DNA from: Diogma glabrata
Taxonomy: Eukaryota; Arthropoda; Insecta; Diptera; Cylindrotomidae
Direction: 5' to 3'
NCBI GenBank assembly: GCA_963693315.1
Contig: OY856186.1
Coordinates: 306,172,661 to 306,236,660 of the forward strand
DNA: 64,000 nucleotides
The notes under the pieces were generated by a model. That model did not search any database. It was not told the origin of the DNA and saw only the letters and a list, made by a program, of their open reading frames with translations. Made by a program: the position numbers and the translations under genes. This document shows, piece by piece, positions 1 through 13,314 of the stretch. Within the stretch, counting starts at the first letter, position 1. The number at the start of each line of letters is the position of its first letter.

Positions 1-1
1 A

Positions 2-238
2 GGTGATCAGGTCTGGTTAAGGGCAGGTGAAAGGAAAAAATTAGATTCACCATTTTTAGGACCCTATGAGGTCATAGATATTAAGAATCCCAATGTAAAA
101 ATTAAAATGGGAAACGTAGAAAAATACATACATAAAAATAGATTAAAAATAAATGAGGTAGTAGAAGCTGATAATAGAACAAAGGAAAATACGAATAGGC
201 AATATTGTGATAAAAGATTTAAATATATTATATTATAA
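2..238 (+). pseudogene. Ty3/Gypsy pol, integrase C-terminal end (partial at window edge)
   Basis: The second frame is open from the window edge to a TAA at 236-238. The peptide begins GDQVWLRAGERKKL and continues with SPFLGPYEV and a late HKNRLK. This is the SH3-like C-terminal tail of a Ty3/Gypsy integrase, the part that follows the DDE core and contacts DNA. The rest of pol lies outside the window. A purine-rich tract and a TG-starting LTR follow within 170 bp, as expected for the 3' end of an LTR retrotransposon with no env gene. No stop or frameshift is visible in this short piece, so the parent element may have been intact. Confidence 0.8.
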
Positions 239-407
239 GATTAGGAAACAAATTTTGTGATAAGTCCTATTTATTAATTCAATTGATTCATGTTAAGATA
301 AGGATTACAACGATCCTCAGGTAAATCAAAAGCTAGGGATTATTAGTTAAACAATAGAGAAAATTTCTTTCAGAAAGAAGATTTTCATCTAAAAGAGTGG
401 GGATGTA
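239..407 (+). other. Gypsy 3' untranslated region, polypurine tract and first 4 nt of the 3' LTR
   Basis: No ORF. The purine-rich AAAAGAGTGGGGA at 391-403 directly precedes TGTA at 404-407. When the inserted element at 408-3677 is ignored, TGTA reads straight into GGGAGCACC at 3680, so the LTR probably begins TGTAGGGAGCACC. The polypurine tract primes plus-strand DNA synthesis in LTR retrotransposons. Confidence 0.6.
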
Positions 408-1581
408 CACGGTTAAAAATTTGGGTATTATTTTTAATAACTTGATTCCTATAAAAGCTATTAATATGAATTTTCTTATTAATTTAATATTTTATGAAAT
501 TATTAATGATCTTTTTATCAGTTTTATTATAAAATTAATACAAAATTTATATTAAAGACAGTTTTATATTTTTTTGGAAAAAATAAATACATTTCTCGTA
601 TTAATTTAAAATGATTTCTGATTAGTTTTATACTACTGCAAAATATTAACAAAATTTATACACAAGTAATATTAATTTAATACAAAATATTTATTTAAAC
701 TAAATACTATGGGTATGCTGATAATTTAAAATTATTTATTCAATAATGTCAACTTATAAATTATTTTTGTTTCAACCGTTATTAATAAAAGCAGGTATAA
801 AATAAATATATTAACTTATTATTTTAATATGGTACTAAGTATAAATTTTATATTTTTAAGATATAAGCTATTTTAACTTCTAACGACCACAGAGATTTAT
901 TTTGTTTGCATTATAAATTCAAACACGTGTAGAAAGTGAAGGTGAAAAATTAATTATTTGTTTAGTTACCCAAACCGAACAATTTACAGAACAATAAGTG
1001 TTTTTTTTATAACAGTGCAAATTGAAAATTTTTAAAAACTAAAAGTTATTGTGAATATACGGAATTTTGCATATATACGGATTGTATTCTGGTAAGTTAA
1101 AAATTTTATATTATGTGTTACCTTTATATATATATAGAATAGCATATAACCTAATTATGTTGCACAATATAATTTCTATTTGTTTATAATTTATTGTGGA
1201 TCAATAATGATGTTTATTGATTTCACAATAATTTTAATGGATATATCGCGATTTTTAAATCTGCAACACACAAACTTATGTGGATCGAGATTTTTTATTG
1301 TATTATAATTATAATAAAAATCCAATGTCCAAAGTGTCCTCATTTATTATTTATGCATTCTATTAAATTTTCAAAGTCGGAATCTGAACGAACAATTTTT
1401 TAGATTTCGGATTCTAAGCAATGCAGCATGTTTATTTTAATCATATATTTATTTGTTTTTATAATTCAATTTAATTTTCAGGATTTATTGTTTAATACAA
1501 CAAAAAGCGGTTTTCTGGAGATCGATCAACACAAAAATTAAGTAAACATTGTCAAAAGCTCCAGGAAAAAACCTGCTATAT

Positions 1582-1825
1582 ATGGCAGCCAACAGAAATA
1601 AAGGTAATTCGCCAATTAGCTTGTAAATTGAAATATCATACTAAATGTTCTTGTTTTAAAAATATAGATTGGGACACCCACCCACCCTCTCACTTAATAA
1701 TTTATTGCGTCTGTTGCCACCATCTCCAGCTGAACGTGTAAAATTTTATCGGATGACTGACGAGCAAGCCGCTACTAATTTACTAGTTCATAAACAGGCA
1801 AGGAATTTTTATTTATTTTTAATCA
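1582..1825 (+). other. Possible degenerate two-exon coding remnant inside the TIR element
   Basis: An ATG at 1582 is followed by a short open stretch ending at a GTAATT donor. A second open stretch lies downstream of an ATAG acceptor near 1667; it includes the peptide LPPSPAERVKFYRMTDEQAA and ends at a GTATCC donor after 1825. Base composition here is richer in G+C than the surroundings. However, the two pieces do not join in one frame by the obvious splice sites, and the peptide is not one I recognise. It may be the remains of the element's own gene. Confidence 0.25.
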
Positions 1826-2192
1826 GGTATCCGTTCAAGTTTTATTTAATAGGTTACCTTCGATGGCTAGCATACAACTATTGATTTTTAGTTTTAGTAT
1901 TAATTTATATCACTAAAAAGTTTTAGTGATATAACTTAATAGTTTTACACTACAACTAAAAATAATATTTTTTAATTGTTTTTAAAGTTTAATATACATT
2001 TTATTTTTTTTTTCATTATTCAATTTCTTTAGGCTGACTTACGCAACGAAAATTATATTGGGGATTCAAGTGTAAAAGCACCTTACCAGCTATAGGAAAA
2101 ACAAAAGATGAAATACAACAATACCTAATAGTTATCAACAATAAAAATTTAAATATAAATACATACATTTATAAAATATATAAATATATAAT

Positions 2193-3006
<814 letters not shown>

Positions 3007-3679
3007 GATATATAAATAAATAAATATATAAATAAATAAATATTTAAATATATAAATATATATAAATAAAGCAATATAAATATAAAATAATAGCAATTAT
3101 AATAAGAATAATATCCATATGTTAATACCAAATAATATAATAAATGTAAAAATTATAATAAGGAAGTTGATGAAAAAAATGTGACAATAATAATTATGTG
3201 ATATTAATAAACGAAAAAAATGCAACCTTAATCTTTCATTGTTTTAAACCAATCTTGTATTCTGGATAGATATTAATGTTATATCTACTTCTCTATTAAA
3301 TCAATCGCTTTTATTTATCGAGCTAATACATTTTAAATATGAATTATTGATAAATATTTAGTATCAAATTGATTATAAATAAATATTAAAAATTTAATAG
3401 AAAAACGTAGTTAATTTAACACACAAAACTTATAAATCCGTTTAATAAAATTATTGTATTAAATTTATAACTCATTATTATGAAAAAATTCTATATCATT
3501 TGATATTAGTTTAATACTTAGCTTTATCAAAGTTTTAATACGATCTAATATATACACTCAATAAACTTTGGTATGAAATTTTATAAATAGTGGATATATT
3601 AACTTTATAACATTTTGGGTGTGGACTTATATGAATATCTAAAATTGATCAATTTTATACCTTTTTTTTTAACCGTGTA

Positions 3680-6552
3680 GGGAGCACCTACGTCATCCCA
3701 TATTACCTCATATAGATTAATATTAAGATTAAAGATGATTTCTCAAATCTGTAAATCATACATATCTACAAAACAAGAACATACATTTCATTCAGTCCAT
3801 TTAGCTATACTATTCATGAAGAAATTTAAAAGTTATTATTTTTCAATTTGTGTCATGAACTAAAATGATTAAATGTGTTATTGCAATAAATTGTTTAAAA
3901 ATTTCAAGTTTAAACAATTTTGTTTCAATAACATTGAAAACATTTTTTATTTTTATAAACACATAATTTGTGAAAATTGCATTATTTCCTAACGAAATAT
4001 AAATATCGGAAATAATGTAAAAACAAATTATGAACTGAATTTATTGTTATGTTTCAAAACATTTTTGTAAAATGTTTATTTTTTTTATTATGAAACATTT
4101 CATAAAAATGTTTTATATATTTTGCATTTAGATGATTAATGGGATGTTTTGATATTTTAGGTAAGAAAATGGTAAGATATATATATGGTAAAATATAGTT
4201 TAGGAAGATAGTATAAGATTACATTTTAGAGTAGGACTAAAGTAAAAAAGTTAGTTTTACTTCTTATAGAATGTAATATCATTTATTTTAAATAAAAGTC
4301 AGAAATAATAAAATTAAATAAGAAGACATAAATGGATATTGTTTCAATTTGGAATCATCATCGACATATTATTTTGTGGGAGAGAAGTTAATAAGTAAAG
4401 ATCAAAAGGCCTTTTCGTCTACGATCAGGAATGACCCTCACTTGGTCATCCGCTGTACTTATTGACTTCAAAACTCAATATTAACCCACAACCAGTTTAT
4501 TCTGTCCGTAAAACAAATACGAAAATAGGTTAAATTTTTCATACAAGTTTGTATGGGAATTTCGGGCAATTTTCATGTTTGAGCGACTTAAGAATAATAT
4601 TTTATATATTACGCTTAATATATACTGGATAGGATAGTTTTTATCTCAATTAAAAGTTTTAATATATTTTAATTGCGAATTGAATGTTAAATGTATTTCG
4701 TAAACACATTCAACGTAAGTGACACAACTTCATCATGGACTTTTTAATCATCAGCGTAGGCCCCGAAAAAACTGTGATTTCAACTTTTTGTTATAATGAT
4801 ACAGTTTTGAAGTTTAAACGCATAGCTTTTTCAATTTTGTGAATTATTTTTTTTTAATTGTGTTGTGTATCATTTAATTATTATTATTTTTAACTACAAA
4901 ATAATAAGTTTTTACAAGCATAAATTAAAACTGTGTAAGTGTTAATTAATTTGTTAAAAAATAATAATTTTATTTAAAATAATGATTGCCGTGGCCTATT
5001 CTCGATGAAATTGAAATTAAATCTGCAAATCGACTCAAAAATTTAAATTTACTCTGCTATCGCATTTGAGTAAATTTTGCCGGATTGTGGTGTTGAAATT
5101 CAAGTAATATTTGTTTTCAATATTTGTTTTTTCGTAATTTAATTTTTTTAGAAGAAAATAAAGCAAAACAAAAAATAATATTTCTGCGAAAAACGACTAA
5201 ATTTCAATTTCATCAGCATTTTTGAGAAATGAGTCACGGCAAATAATTCAGAAAAAATCTACTTTACCGAACGTCTTAAAAACAAGAAAATTCATTAGAA
5301 TTTTGACAACACGACTTGAAAGTTTATTAATTTTAATGATTTTTTTATGAATACCTAAAATTACGGTTAGTAGTATAGATAACGTAATGGCCAATAACAT
5401 GAGCAATCAACCAAAAAGTTTCGAGTACGAATCAAGTCACGTCGTTCCGTTTTTTTTTGCTTTGTTTCGTTTTTATTTATATTTTAGATTCAAAATCACG
5501 GAGGTGGAAAATTTCAAGTTTGGTTTTATGACAAAAAACAGTAAATGCTATAATGATGAGAACTAATTTGTATTGTCACTAAATCTGTATTAAAACAATA
5601 GTTTGTTAGGACATTGCTCATAATTTATTACTTCTTTTGTAATATTACTTTTAAACGCCGCTTAAAATGGTCATTTCATGGACGTTTTTGAAAGGTTAAT
5701 AAATCGTCCAAAAATGCATAAAAACGATTTAGCTATTTTGAGCCTTTAACGTTTAGAAACAGTTTAAACCCTAAAAACATTACAGTGCATGCACAATTAA
5801 ATTACTTTTACCAAGTTTGTATGAAAATTTATTTTGAGGAAAACAAATTTATTTTTGAAATAAATTTGTCTGAATGAAAAAGTTTAAAATTTCTTAACTT
5901 TCTCCTCATGATCAATAGAGAATGAAGCTAGCTACAGTTTAAAGTATTGTGCTGATATTAAAAAATAATAATAAAAAGTGGCTCAAATCTCATGAGTAAA
6001 AAACTCATAAATTGTGCATGCACCGTTATATTAATTTGATCAATATTCTTCTTAATGCAAAAATAACAGAGCGATTATGGTACGACAGGTCACCGACTAT
6101 TTCGGCCCGCGCTAACTACACTCGGTGCCACCGCTTTGCTCCGCTAAATTAAAGATATCTTCGGTTTGCATGCTACAGTCTAAGTGTTGATTTTCATATC
6201 ACCTTGACTTAACATTGAAAAATAAACAATTACAATAAAGTTTAAAACCTGTAAGTATTACTTGATTGCTTCTCATTTTATTACTCCGATTTCAATTTAA
6301 ATATCACCAAAAATCTCTTCTTGATGCCAAATCACATGATTCTAAATTATTTTTGCGCAAGACACGCAAATTCAATTCTTGCTTCCAAATGACGTCATTT
6401 GGGGCAACCAAAGTTTGCGATCTCACAACCGATGGACGTAATTTTGAAACAACATTCAAAATACAAGGTCAGATCTAGAAAACCGCTGAAGGGATTTCAA
6501 AAACTTTTGTTTCTAAAAATAGGTATACTCAATGAAAATAGCCGTCAGGACG
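3680..6552 (+). other. Probable Gypsy LTR remainder, then AT-rich DNA without recognisable genes
   Basis: The LTR interrupted at 408 resumes with GGGAGCACCTACGTCATCCC at 3680. Its 3' end cannot be fixed because no second LTR copy is present. Downstream, 4380-4520 and 6075-6145 are local islands richer in G+C. The second is probably repeat-derived and contains CCGCTTTGCTCCGC. I see no ORF with a recognisable domain, no RNA gene and no clear tandem repeat in this stretch. Confidence 0.4.
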
Positions 6553-6662
6553 ATATGTTCGATAACTGTACCAGAAGTGTGTCAAAAAATCGTCAAGTCT
6601 GTCAAAACAATGAAATATTCATATTTTTTGCTTAAAAACGGTAGTTTTAAGTGATAATGAGT
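6553..6662 (+). repeat. Dispersed repeat, copy 1
   Basis: The segment GATATGTTCGATAACTGTAC onward matches a second copy at 8427-8537 with scattered mismatches. Both contain GTGTCAAAAA and ATCGTCAAGT motifs and a final TTTTAAGTGAT. It has no coding function I can see and is probably the tail of an unidentified interspersed element. Confidence 0.6.
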
Positions 6663-6839
6663 AGTAACCTTGAATTTGTATGTGAGACCAAACACTAGAT
6701 TATTTCATTATAAGTTTGTCAAAAAAATATTGTCAGTGTGTCAAAAGAATGTTTCATTTAATTTTTACCCAATTTTTTGGAAAAAAATAAAATTAATTAT
6801 TGGTATGTCATGAAATGTGATTGAACATGCAATTTGAAT

Positions 6840-7240
6840 TTGTGAATTTTAAATTTTTGCAATATTTTTGGAATTTTGAAAAAGTTTCAATTTTTGATTT
6901 TGTATGAATTTCCGGAATGTTTTTAGAATTTTGAAAAAGTTTAAATTTTTGTTTTTATTATAATTTTTGGAATTTTGAAAAAAGTTTGTAATTTTAATTT
7001 TTTTAATTTTTTTGCAATATGTTCATAATTTTGAAAACAAATTGAATTTTTGAGTTTATGAATTTTGAATTTTATAAATATTTTCAGAATTTTGAAAAAA
7101 GCTTCAATTTATGATTTTGTAAGAATTTTTGAAATATTTTTAGAATTTGAAGAAGTTTGAATTTTTGATTTTTTTACAATTTTTGGAATTTTGTAAAAAG
7201 TTTCAAATTTTGATATTGTTATAATTTTTGCAATATTTTT
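6840..7240 (+). repeat. Degenerate AT-rich tandem repeat (about 60-bp unit)
   Basis: Six or so diverged repetitions of a motif built around GGAATTTTGAAAAAGTTT followed by CAATTTTTGATTTTG. Spacing is irregular, from 55 to 75 bp. It abuts the Helitron helicase remnant and may be its 3' flanking sequence. Confidence 0.55.
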
Positions 7241-7399
7241 AGGGGCATATACGATAAAACGTGAAGGTTTTCCAACCCTCGAACACGCAACATATAATTG
7301 ACCATGCGAAAAGCACGATGTTTCTAGGTCCAGCCCACAAATTGACATTGTTTGGCCTTGTGACTTATTAATAGTGCCAATGCTAATCGAATTGAAAAT
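7238..7399 (-). pseudogene. Helitron Rep/helicase, C-terminal helicase fragment
   Basis: The minus-strand peptide contains TINKSQGQT, then [19 protein letters not shown] and a closing YAPKN. These are the last conserved motifs of the Pif1-type SF1B helicase domain of Helitron Rep/Hel proteins, which unwind DNA during rolling-circle transposition. Only about 55 residues survive. Upstream codons (higher coordinates) already contain stops, and no Rep nuclease or earlier helicase motif is present. This is an old, truncated piece. Confidence 0.8.
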
Positions 7400-7627
7400 T
7401 CGACAACAAGCTTAAAAATTTCTCCAAAACCTTTTACCAATCACTTTCAAATTTTGACATGCCGTTCAATTCTCAATCCATCTAGATTGATCAGCTAGAA
7501 TGCTAATGCTCTCTGTTATTCATATTTCCCAAATGGAAAAATTAAAAAATATGCTTTCTATTCTTATTACGACTCTTTGAAATTATTCTTACTAATTAAA
7601 CAAAATGTACGCGCAAACTTTTGTATA

Positions 7628-7658
7628 GGCGTAGCAAAGCACGCCGGGTCCCGCTAGT
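7628..7658 (+). other. Helitron-type 3' terminus: hairpin followed by CTAG-T
   Basis: GGCGTAGC...GCACGCC at 7628-7645 forms a GC-rich hairpin. Eight bases later comes CTAG (7654-7657) followed by T. A short hairpin a few bases before CTRR, with insertion before T, is the classic Helitron 3' end. On this strand it points away from the helicase scrap at 7238-7399, which is on the minus strand. The two may therefore come from different elements, or from a Helitron2-type end read in reverse. Confidence 0.55.
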
Positions 7659-7684
7659 AAGTATTAAAATAAACTATAAACAAT

Positions 7685-8208
7685 CCGCCGCTAAAACCAA
7701 ATACAAAAACATACAATGAAACAGTTCAAATATTGGGTGATTATTACGAACCAGAACCACTAGAAATTGTGGAAAATTTTAGATATCATTTACGTAAACA
7801 ACATGATGGAGAAACAGTTTGTGAATTTGTTAATGCATTACGGAAATTGGCAATTACATGCAAGTTTGGCAGTTACCTGGATACAGCTCTACGAAACCAG
7901 TTAGTGTTTGGGTTATGATCATCCAAAATTTAAAATAGACTACTGGAATACAAAGAATTAAGACTTCAGAAAGCTATCGAAACAGCAACAGCAATGGACT
8001 TATCAGCTAAAGGGGGTGCAGAAATACATATACAAAAAGGCTTGGATCAACAAAAAGTATTACATGTGGTCGAAGATAAAAAGTACAAAAATCATACAAA
8101 AAATTCAGGTAACCTTACATTTCACAATAATAATTTTAACAATAAAAAAAAATTTGGTAAAACAATACAATGTTACCGTTGTGGTAATAATGCACATTTA
8201 GCAAATAA
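7685..8208 (+). pseudogene. Ty3/Gypsy gag remnant with CCHC zinc knuckle, truncated by the gap
   Basis: The peptide runs from LKPNTKTYNETV through EPLEIVENFRYHLRKQHDGE and ALRKLAITCKFGSYLD, a typical Ty3/Gypsy capsid of the K02A2.6-like type. It then passes FGL and RLLEYKELRLQKAIETAT to the start of a zinc knuckle, CYRCGNNAHLA, at 8172-8204. At least two frame changes between about 7914 and 7950 break the frame. The remainder falls in the N gap. It would bind and package the element RNA if intact; it is now a pseudogene. Confidence 0.8.
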
Positions 8209-8408
8209 NNNNNNNNNNNNNNNNNNNNNNNNNNNNNNNNNNNNNNNNNNNNNNNNNNNNNNNNNNNNNNNNNNNNNNNNNNNNNNNNNNNNNNNNNNNN
8301 NNNNNNNNNNNNNNNNNNNNNNNNNNNNNNNNNNNNNNNNNNNNNNNNNNNNNNNNNNNNNNNNNNNNNNNNNNNNNNNNNNNNNNNNNNNNNNNNNNNN
8401 NNNNNNNN
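8209..8408. other. Assembly gap (200 N)
   Basis: Exactly 200 unknown bases, a conventional placeholder length. The gag pseudogene on the left and the dispersed repeat on the right are not necessarily contiguous in the genome. Confidence 0.99.
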
Positions 8409-8426
8409 GTAAGGCCAAAAATACGA

Positions 8427-8537
8427 TGTGTTCGATAACTGTACCGGAATTGTGTCAAAAAAAATCGTCAAGTGTGTCAAAACAAGGAATTTTGCATATT
8501 TTGTGCTTAGAAAACGTCCATTTTAAGTGATTACGAG
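8427..8537 (+). repeat. Dispersed repeat, copy 2
   Basis: Matches 6553-6662 in the same orientation. It ends where the TTTAT-rich tail of the minus-strand LINE begins, so the LINE may have inserted next to or into this repeat. Confidence 0.6.
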
Positions 8538-8824
8538 TAATTTATTTTATTTATTTTATTTTAGTTATTTATTGACAATTAAAGCCTTTATTTACAATTA
8601 TTTCCTTAAAATTATTCAGATTTAAAATTACATTTCGTTCACTTAACTACTATTTTCAAATAGAGTTTTCATTTTAAATTCAATTTTTTTCTTAAAATTA
8701 CTTCTACTAATTTCATTATTATAAAAAACATTGTACTTATTGAAAATTCTTATACATTTATCAACTGTGTCATTAAAAGAAAAGTCGTTAGAATGATTTG
8801 CTTCTGTTAAGACTCTGGCATTTC

Positions 8825-11560
8825 TCAGTGAATAGAGTTCACTTGTCTAACTAAAAGTCTATTCGTCAAAGATTCTATTTTAATATTTTTCCGAACTAAA
8901 TTAAATCCTAGTAATGCTAGCGCAAGTTCTCTTCTATTTTCTAAAGTGGTCATATTAATCAATAACAACCTATTCTTATATTTAGGTAATTTATATCCTA
9001 AAAATCCTATAGGTCTGAGAGCAAATAACAAAAACTGTTTTTGAACACTTTCTATGCGATTAATGTCTTCTTGTCTATAAGGAGACCAAACAACACTAGC
9101 ATATTCCAAAGTTGATTGCACTAAGGCCACGTACAGTGTCTTTGTTAAATATGGATCATTAAATTCCCTAGCTCGTCTTTTAATAAAACCCAAAACCGAA
9201 TAGCTACTACTTATCACTTTATCAATATGACTTTTAAAATTTAATTTGCTGTCGAAAATAACGCCCAAGTCTCTAGTTTGACAGTCTCTTTTGAGAATTT
9301 TCCCTTCTATCTCGTAATCGTATTTGAAATAGTCACTTTTTTTATTGAAAGAAATGACTGAACATTTGCCAACATTTAATTTCATGCCATTCAATTTGCA
9401 CCAGTCTGTTACTTTGTTAATATTATCTTGAAGATGTTTTGCATCTTCTACGTTGTTAATGGCTTGAAACATTTTTAAATCGTCTGTAAATAATAAGTAT
9501 TGTATGTCATTGAATAGTTCTGGTAGGTCGTTGATAAATACTAGAAAAAGTAGAGGCCCTAAGACACTACCTTGAGGAACGCCTGAGGTCACATCAAAAG
9601 TTAAGGATTTTTTGTTTTTAAATTTTACTGTTTGTTTTCTGTCTTTCAAATATGAAGTTATTAATTGCAATAAAGGACCTCTTATTCCATACTTTTTAAG
9701 TTTAAGAATCAGTATACCATGATCAACTACGTCAAACGCGCTTGAAAAGTCTGTATATACAGCATCGACTTGTTTTTTGTCATTCAGGTTCGATCTTATA
9801 AAAGCTGAGTATTCTATTAAATTTGTTACTGTTGATCTACCAGTACCGAAGCCATGTTGTCTAACGTTAATTAATGATCTAACAACTGGATTTAATTTCT
9901 TAAATACAATTTTTTCAAATATTTTACTAATCGTTGATAAAATTGTAATTCCTCTATAATTCTTTACGTCGCTCCTATCACCCGATTTAAAAATAGGTGT
10001 TATAATACCGTTTTTCCAATGACTTGGAAAAACGCCTTCGTTAAAAGATTTTTGAAATATTTGAAGTAATTGTTTAGATATAGTGTTTTCTGTCTGCTTT
10101 AGAAATTCAGGAGTTATAAGATCATCACCCGCACCTTTGTTCTTATCTAAGTCGTTAATTTCTTTTAAAATATCGTCAACGTCACAGTCAATGGATGAAA
10201 TAATTTCGTCTTTGTATGGAAGGTAGCTAAAACGATTATCATTAAAACTCATTGGTTCATTATATACCGACTTGAAATTTTCAGCGAACAATTCTGAGAT
10301 AGCTTGCGTATCGCTTGAACTCTTGTCTGCCAAATGCATATTTGTAGGATAGCCTTTACTATTTTTATTGTCGTTTATATACTTTTAAAAGAGTTTCGGT
10401 TCAGAAATAATTTTACACGATATGCTCCCTTCATATCTTTTTAAAGCATCAGCTTCGTCTAATTTAAATCGTTCACTCAAATGTAAAAATTCATTAAGAT
10501 CAGAGGGATCATTTGTTTTTTTATATTTCTTATATGCTCTATTTCTTTTATTTCTTAACATTCTAAGCGGTTTGTCGATATGTTTCGAGCAAGTCAAAGT
10601 TGTTGAAATCTTTCTTGGTACATGTTTATCTATAATGGTAAACAGTCCGTTGTAGAAATTGTCTACCATCTCTTGTAAGCTACAATCGTTTAATGTGAAA
10701 TTGCTTAATTCGTCGTTAATCTTCGCATAGTCTGCATTTTCAAAGTCGTACTTGATTATCTTATTACAATCAGATATTTTGTAATAATCGTCCTGCATAA
10801 AATATGTGAAATCCAATATCCGATGATAAATACTAGTTTTCCTAGTAATAGTTAGTTCAGCTTCTTGTATTTGAAAATTACATGTCATATTTGTGAACAC
10901 AACATCCAATAGGTTACCACAAGCATTAGTAAATTTAGAAATTTGATGTAGTCCTAGTGATAATACATTTTCTATAAATTCAGAGTATTTAACGTTAATA
11001 TTAGTAGGATCCATAAAATCAGAATTATATTCGCTCGGTACCCATTTAACATTTGTCAAGTTTGCATCACCCATAATAATTATGTCATCATTTGGAGATA
11101 ACGTTAAATAAATTTCCCTAATAATATTTGATAAGTCTATGTAGTCATTAATCGAAGCATTTGGTGGTATGTAAAAGCAAACAAGTATAATCTTGCGTGC
11201 TTTAACATCAATTTCACAGGCAATTATATCAAAAAGAGAATTGACATTTAAAACGTTAAGTTTTCTTGCTTTCATAGTGTGTTTTAAGCATATGAACACC
11301 CCGCCACCCACTTTATCGACACCCCCCTGATTTTCTCTGTCCTTTCTAAAAATTGTCCAGTCGTTTAGAAGAAATTCGGGATTTAAATGTTGATTTTGTA
11401 GCCAGCTTTCGGTAATAAAAACTACATCATAAATGGAGTTTTCAATATCATTTTTAAATTCTTTTAACGAAGTTCTCAGTCCACCCATATTCTGATAATA
11501 TAAATTAAAATTTGTATTTAAAGCTAATTTATCTAAAATATCTACCTTAATTAAATTACT
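8825..11560 (-). pseudogene. LINE ORF2: AP endonuclease plus reverse transcriptase, one nonsense codon
   Basis: The endonuclease part (about 11515-10385) starts near LYYQNMGGLRTSL and has FITESWL, GGVFICLK and IIMGDANL, the apurinic-endonuclease signatures that nick target DNA. The RT part (10339-8825) is in the same frame and shows NWK-GI-TPIFKSG, RQHGFGTGRST, DFSSAFDVVDH, SGVPQGSVLGPLLFL, LLFTDDLKMF and LGVIFDSKLNF. A single TAA after EPKLF at 10385-10387 separates the halves. The catalytic box reads F-T-D-D instead of the usual F/Y-A-D-D. Both aspartates are present. The C-terminus after YASVVWSPYRQEDINRIE looks complete. Without the stop, ORF2 would be about 900 residues. Confidence 0.88.
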
Positions 11561-11595
11561 GTCGTTTCTATATTTGATTTTATTAGTTCCTTGCC

Positions 11596-13237
11596 TTAAT
11601 AGCGTGTCTTCTGTGATTGAAAAAACTGATGACTAGCTTCCCTATATCTTTGCAGCTGTTGAATTCGCTGGCTTTGCAGATGCTCACCATACGCTTTGAG
11701 ATCACTATTTATATCAGATATTGAACAGTTTTTATGAAATTCACAGTATACATCCAATAGCTCCTTGAAAGTTGATGGTAGTCCTTCCGATTGTAGAAGT
11801 GTTTGACATCGTAGAGCAGTCATTCCATTACCTACAACCACTGTTGCTGGTTTGTTGTGCAAATACGCAAGATATAATCTTGCTACGTCATATAGTTCTC
11901 TTGAGTTAAACCTTGCAACTGCATATTTCCGTGAATTCAAGTCGTTCACCGATAATTCTGTACAATATGCCGCTGGTGTCCTTTGTATGTCGATGAACGA
12001 TTGAACAATTGGTTTACTGACATTATTGTTGATGAAACTTTCATTGCTGTTGTTATTACTAAGTAGAACAGCTGGTTTGTTAGTAATATTTTGTGATCCA
12101 TGCTGGACTATCCCCCGCTTACAAATTCTATTTTTTGCTCTGCCGGAAGATTGTCGTACGTCGCCTTATAATTTCTAATGCCTCGTAATGCTGCTTTATT
12201 TGATATTGAAACTACTGGTTTTGGAGTGATTTTGCTTCTCTTAATATTTAATTTGTTAACATCATCTCTTTTGAACCCAAGATCGGTCTGAAAAGTTACA
12301 TTTTTTTGTGAGCTTTTTGAAAATCCTTTGAAAATTTGCCGATTGGAATAGTATTGCTATTGATTTTTTTTGCATTAAGTGATTTGTTTGATTCACTTCT
12401 GTCAATATTACCCTTCTTATTTATGGTCACGGGCTTACCAATTTTCCTATTCCATGAGTTTTTCCATACCACTTTGCCTGATTTGAATAATCTATATTCA
12501 CCTTTAGAAGTAGTATTCATTGAACTTTCATTTATATTGTCAGCTACCTCTGTTTCGATATCTTCTAATATCTGAAAACTGTTTTTAACAGGAATATTCG
12601 GTATGACTGCATAGGTGACATCATTAGTCTGTTGTTCCATGTCCCTCATTTTTGTTTTTGTTTTAGCTCTGTCGTTTATTTTATTGATGTTTTTATTCAC
12701 ATTATCAACACTTTCGAAAATTTTATCTATTGTGATTTCGTTCGTCTTCCCAAAACCAGAGCAGAAGGCTGGCCTAGTAGTTATTTCTTGGATGATTACA
12801 TCTGAGATGTTGTTAAACAGATCTTTCTGAATGCTACTTCTTAGTTCTTTGACAATGTCGTTTTTCATATTTGTTAGTTGTTTGGCTATCAAGTTTTTTG
12901 ATTTACTAATAGCTTCACTGATATCTATCAAATTATTAGAAAATTCATCAAACTTAATTTTTGTTGATTTAATGTACTGTCTGATCACTGCAAGCTCGTC
13001 AGCTACTTGTTTTTGAATAGATGTACTGAAATTTGTAATGTCTGTACATGCTTCTATGCAATTTTCACATATAAAGTGATTGTCCAGTATTGTTTTGGCA
13101 GTTGGACTGTTATGTACATTTCTGGATATTCCAATACAAAAACTATGGTAATATTTTCTGCATATTCCATTGCATTTAATTTTTAGTGAAGCTACATCAT
13201 TGTTTGTGCAATTCTCGATATCACATTGATGACTCAT
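11596..13237 (-). pseudogene. LINE ORF1 with PHD-like zinc finger, frameshifted
   Basis: The start ATG is at 13237. Residues 1-60 carry a Cys/His pattern (C-x4-C, CNGIC, YYHSFC, FICENC) like a C4HC3 PHD finger. A Ser/Lys-rich, partly helical region follows to about 12296. There the frame is lost in an A-run (12302-12308), resumes in a second frame to about 12120, and again in a third frame to the TAA at 11596. The third-frame part includes LYLAYLHNKPATVVVGNG, which I do not recognise. ORF1 proteins of this class bind the element RNA. The three open pieces lie head to tail with no spacer, so I read them as one ORF1 with two indels. ORF2 starts immediately downstream, with possible overlap. Confidence 0.6.
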
Positions 13238-13314
13238 ATCTATAGCGTTTTTTTGTCACAAATAATGAACAATTTTATATAGTTGAAATACTGCAGAATT
13301 GTTACGAAACACCA

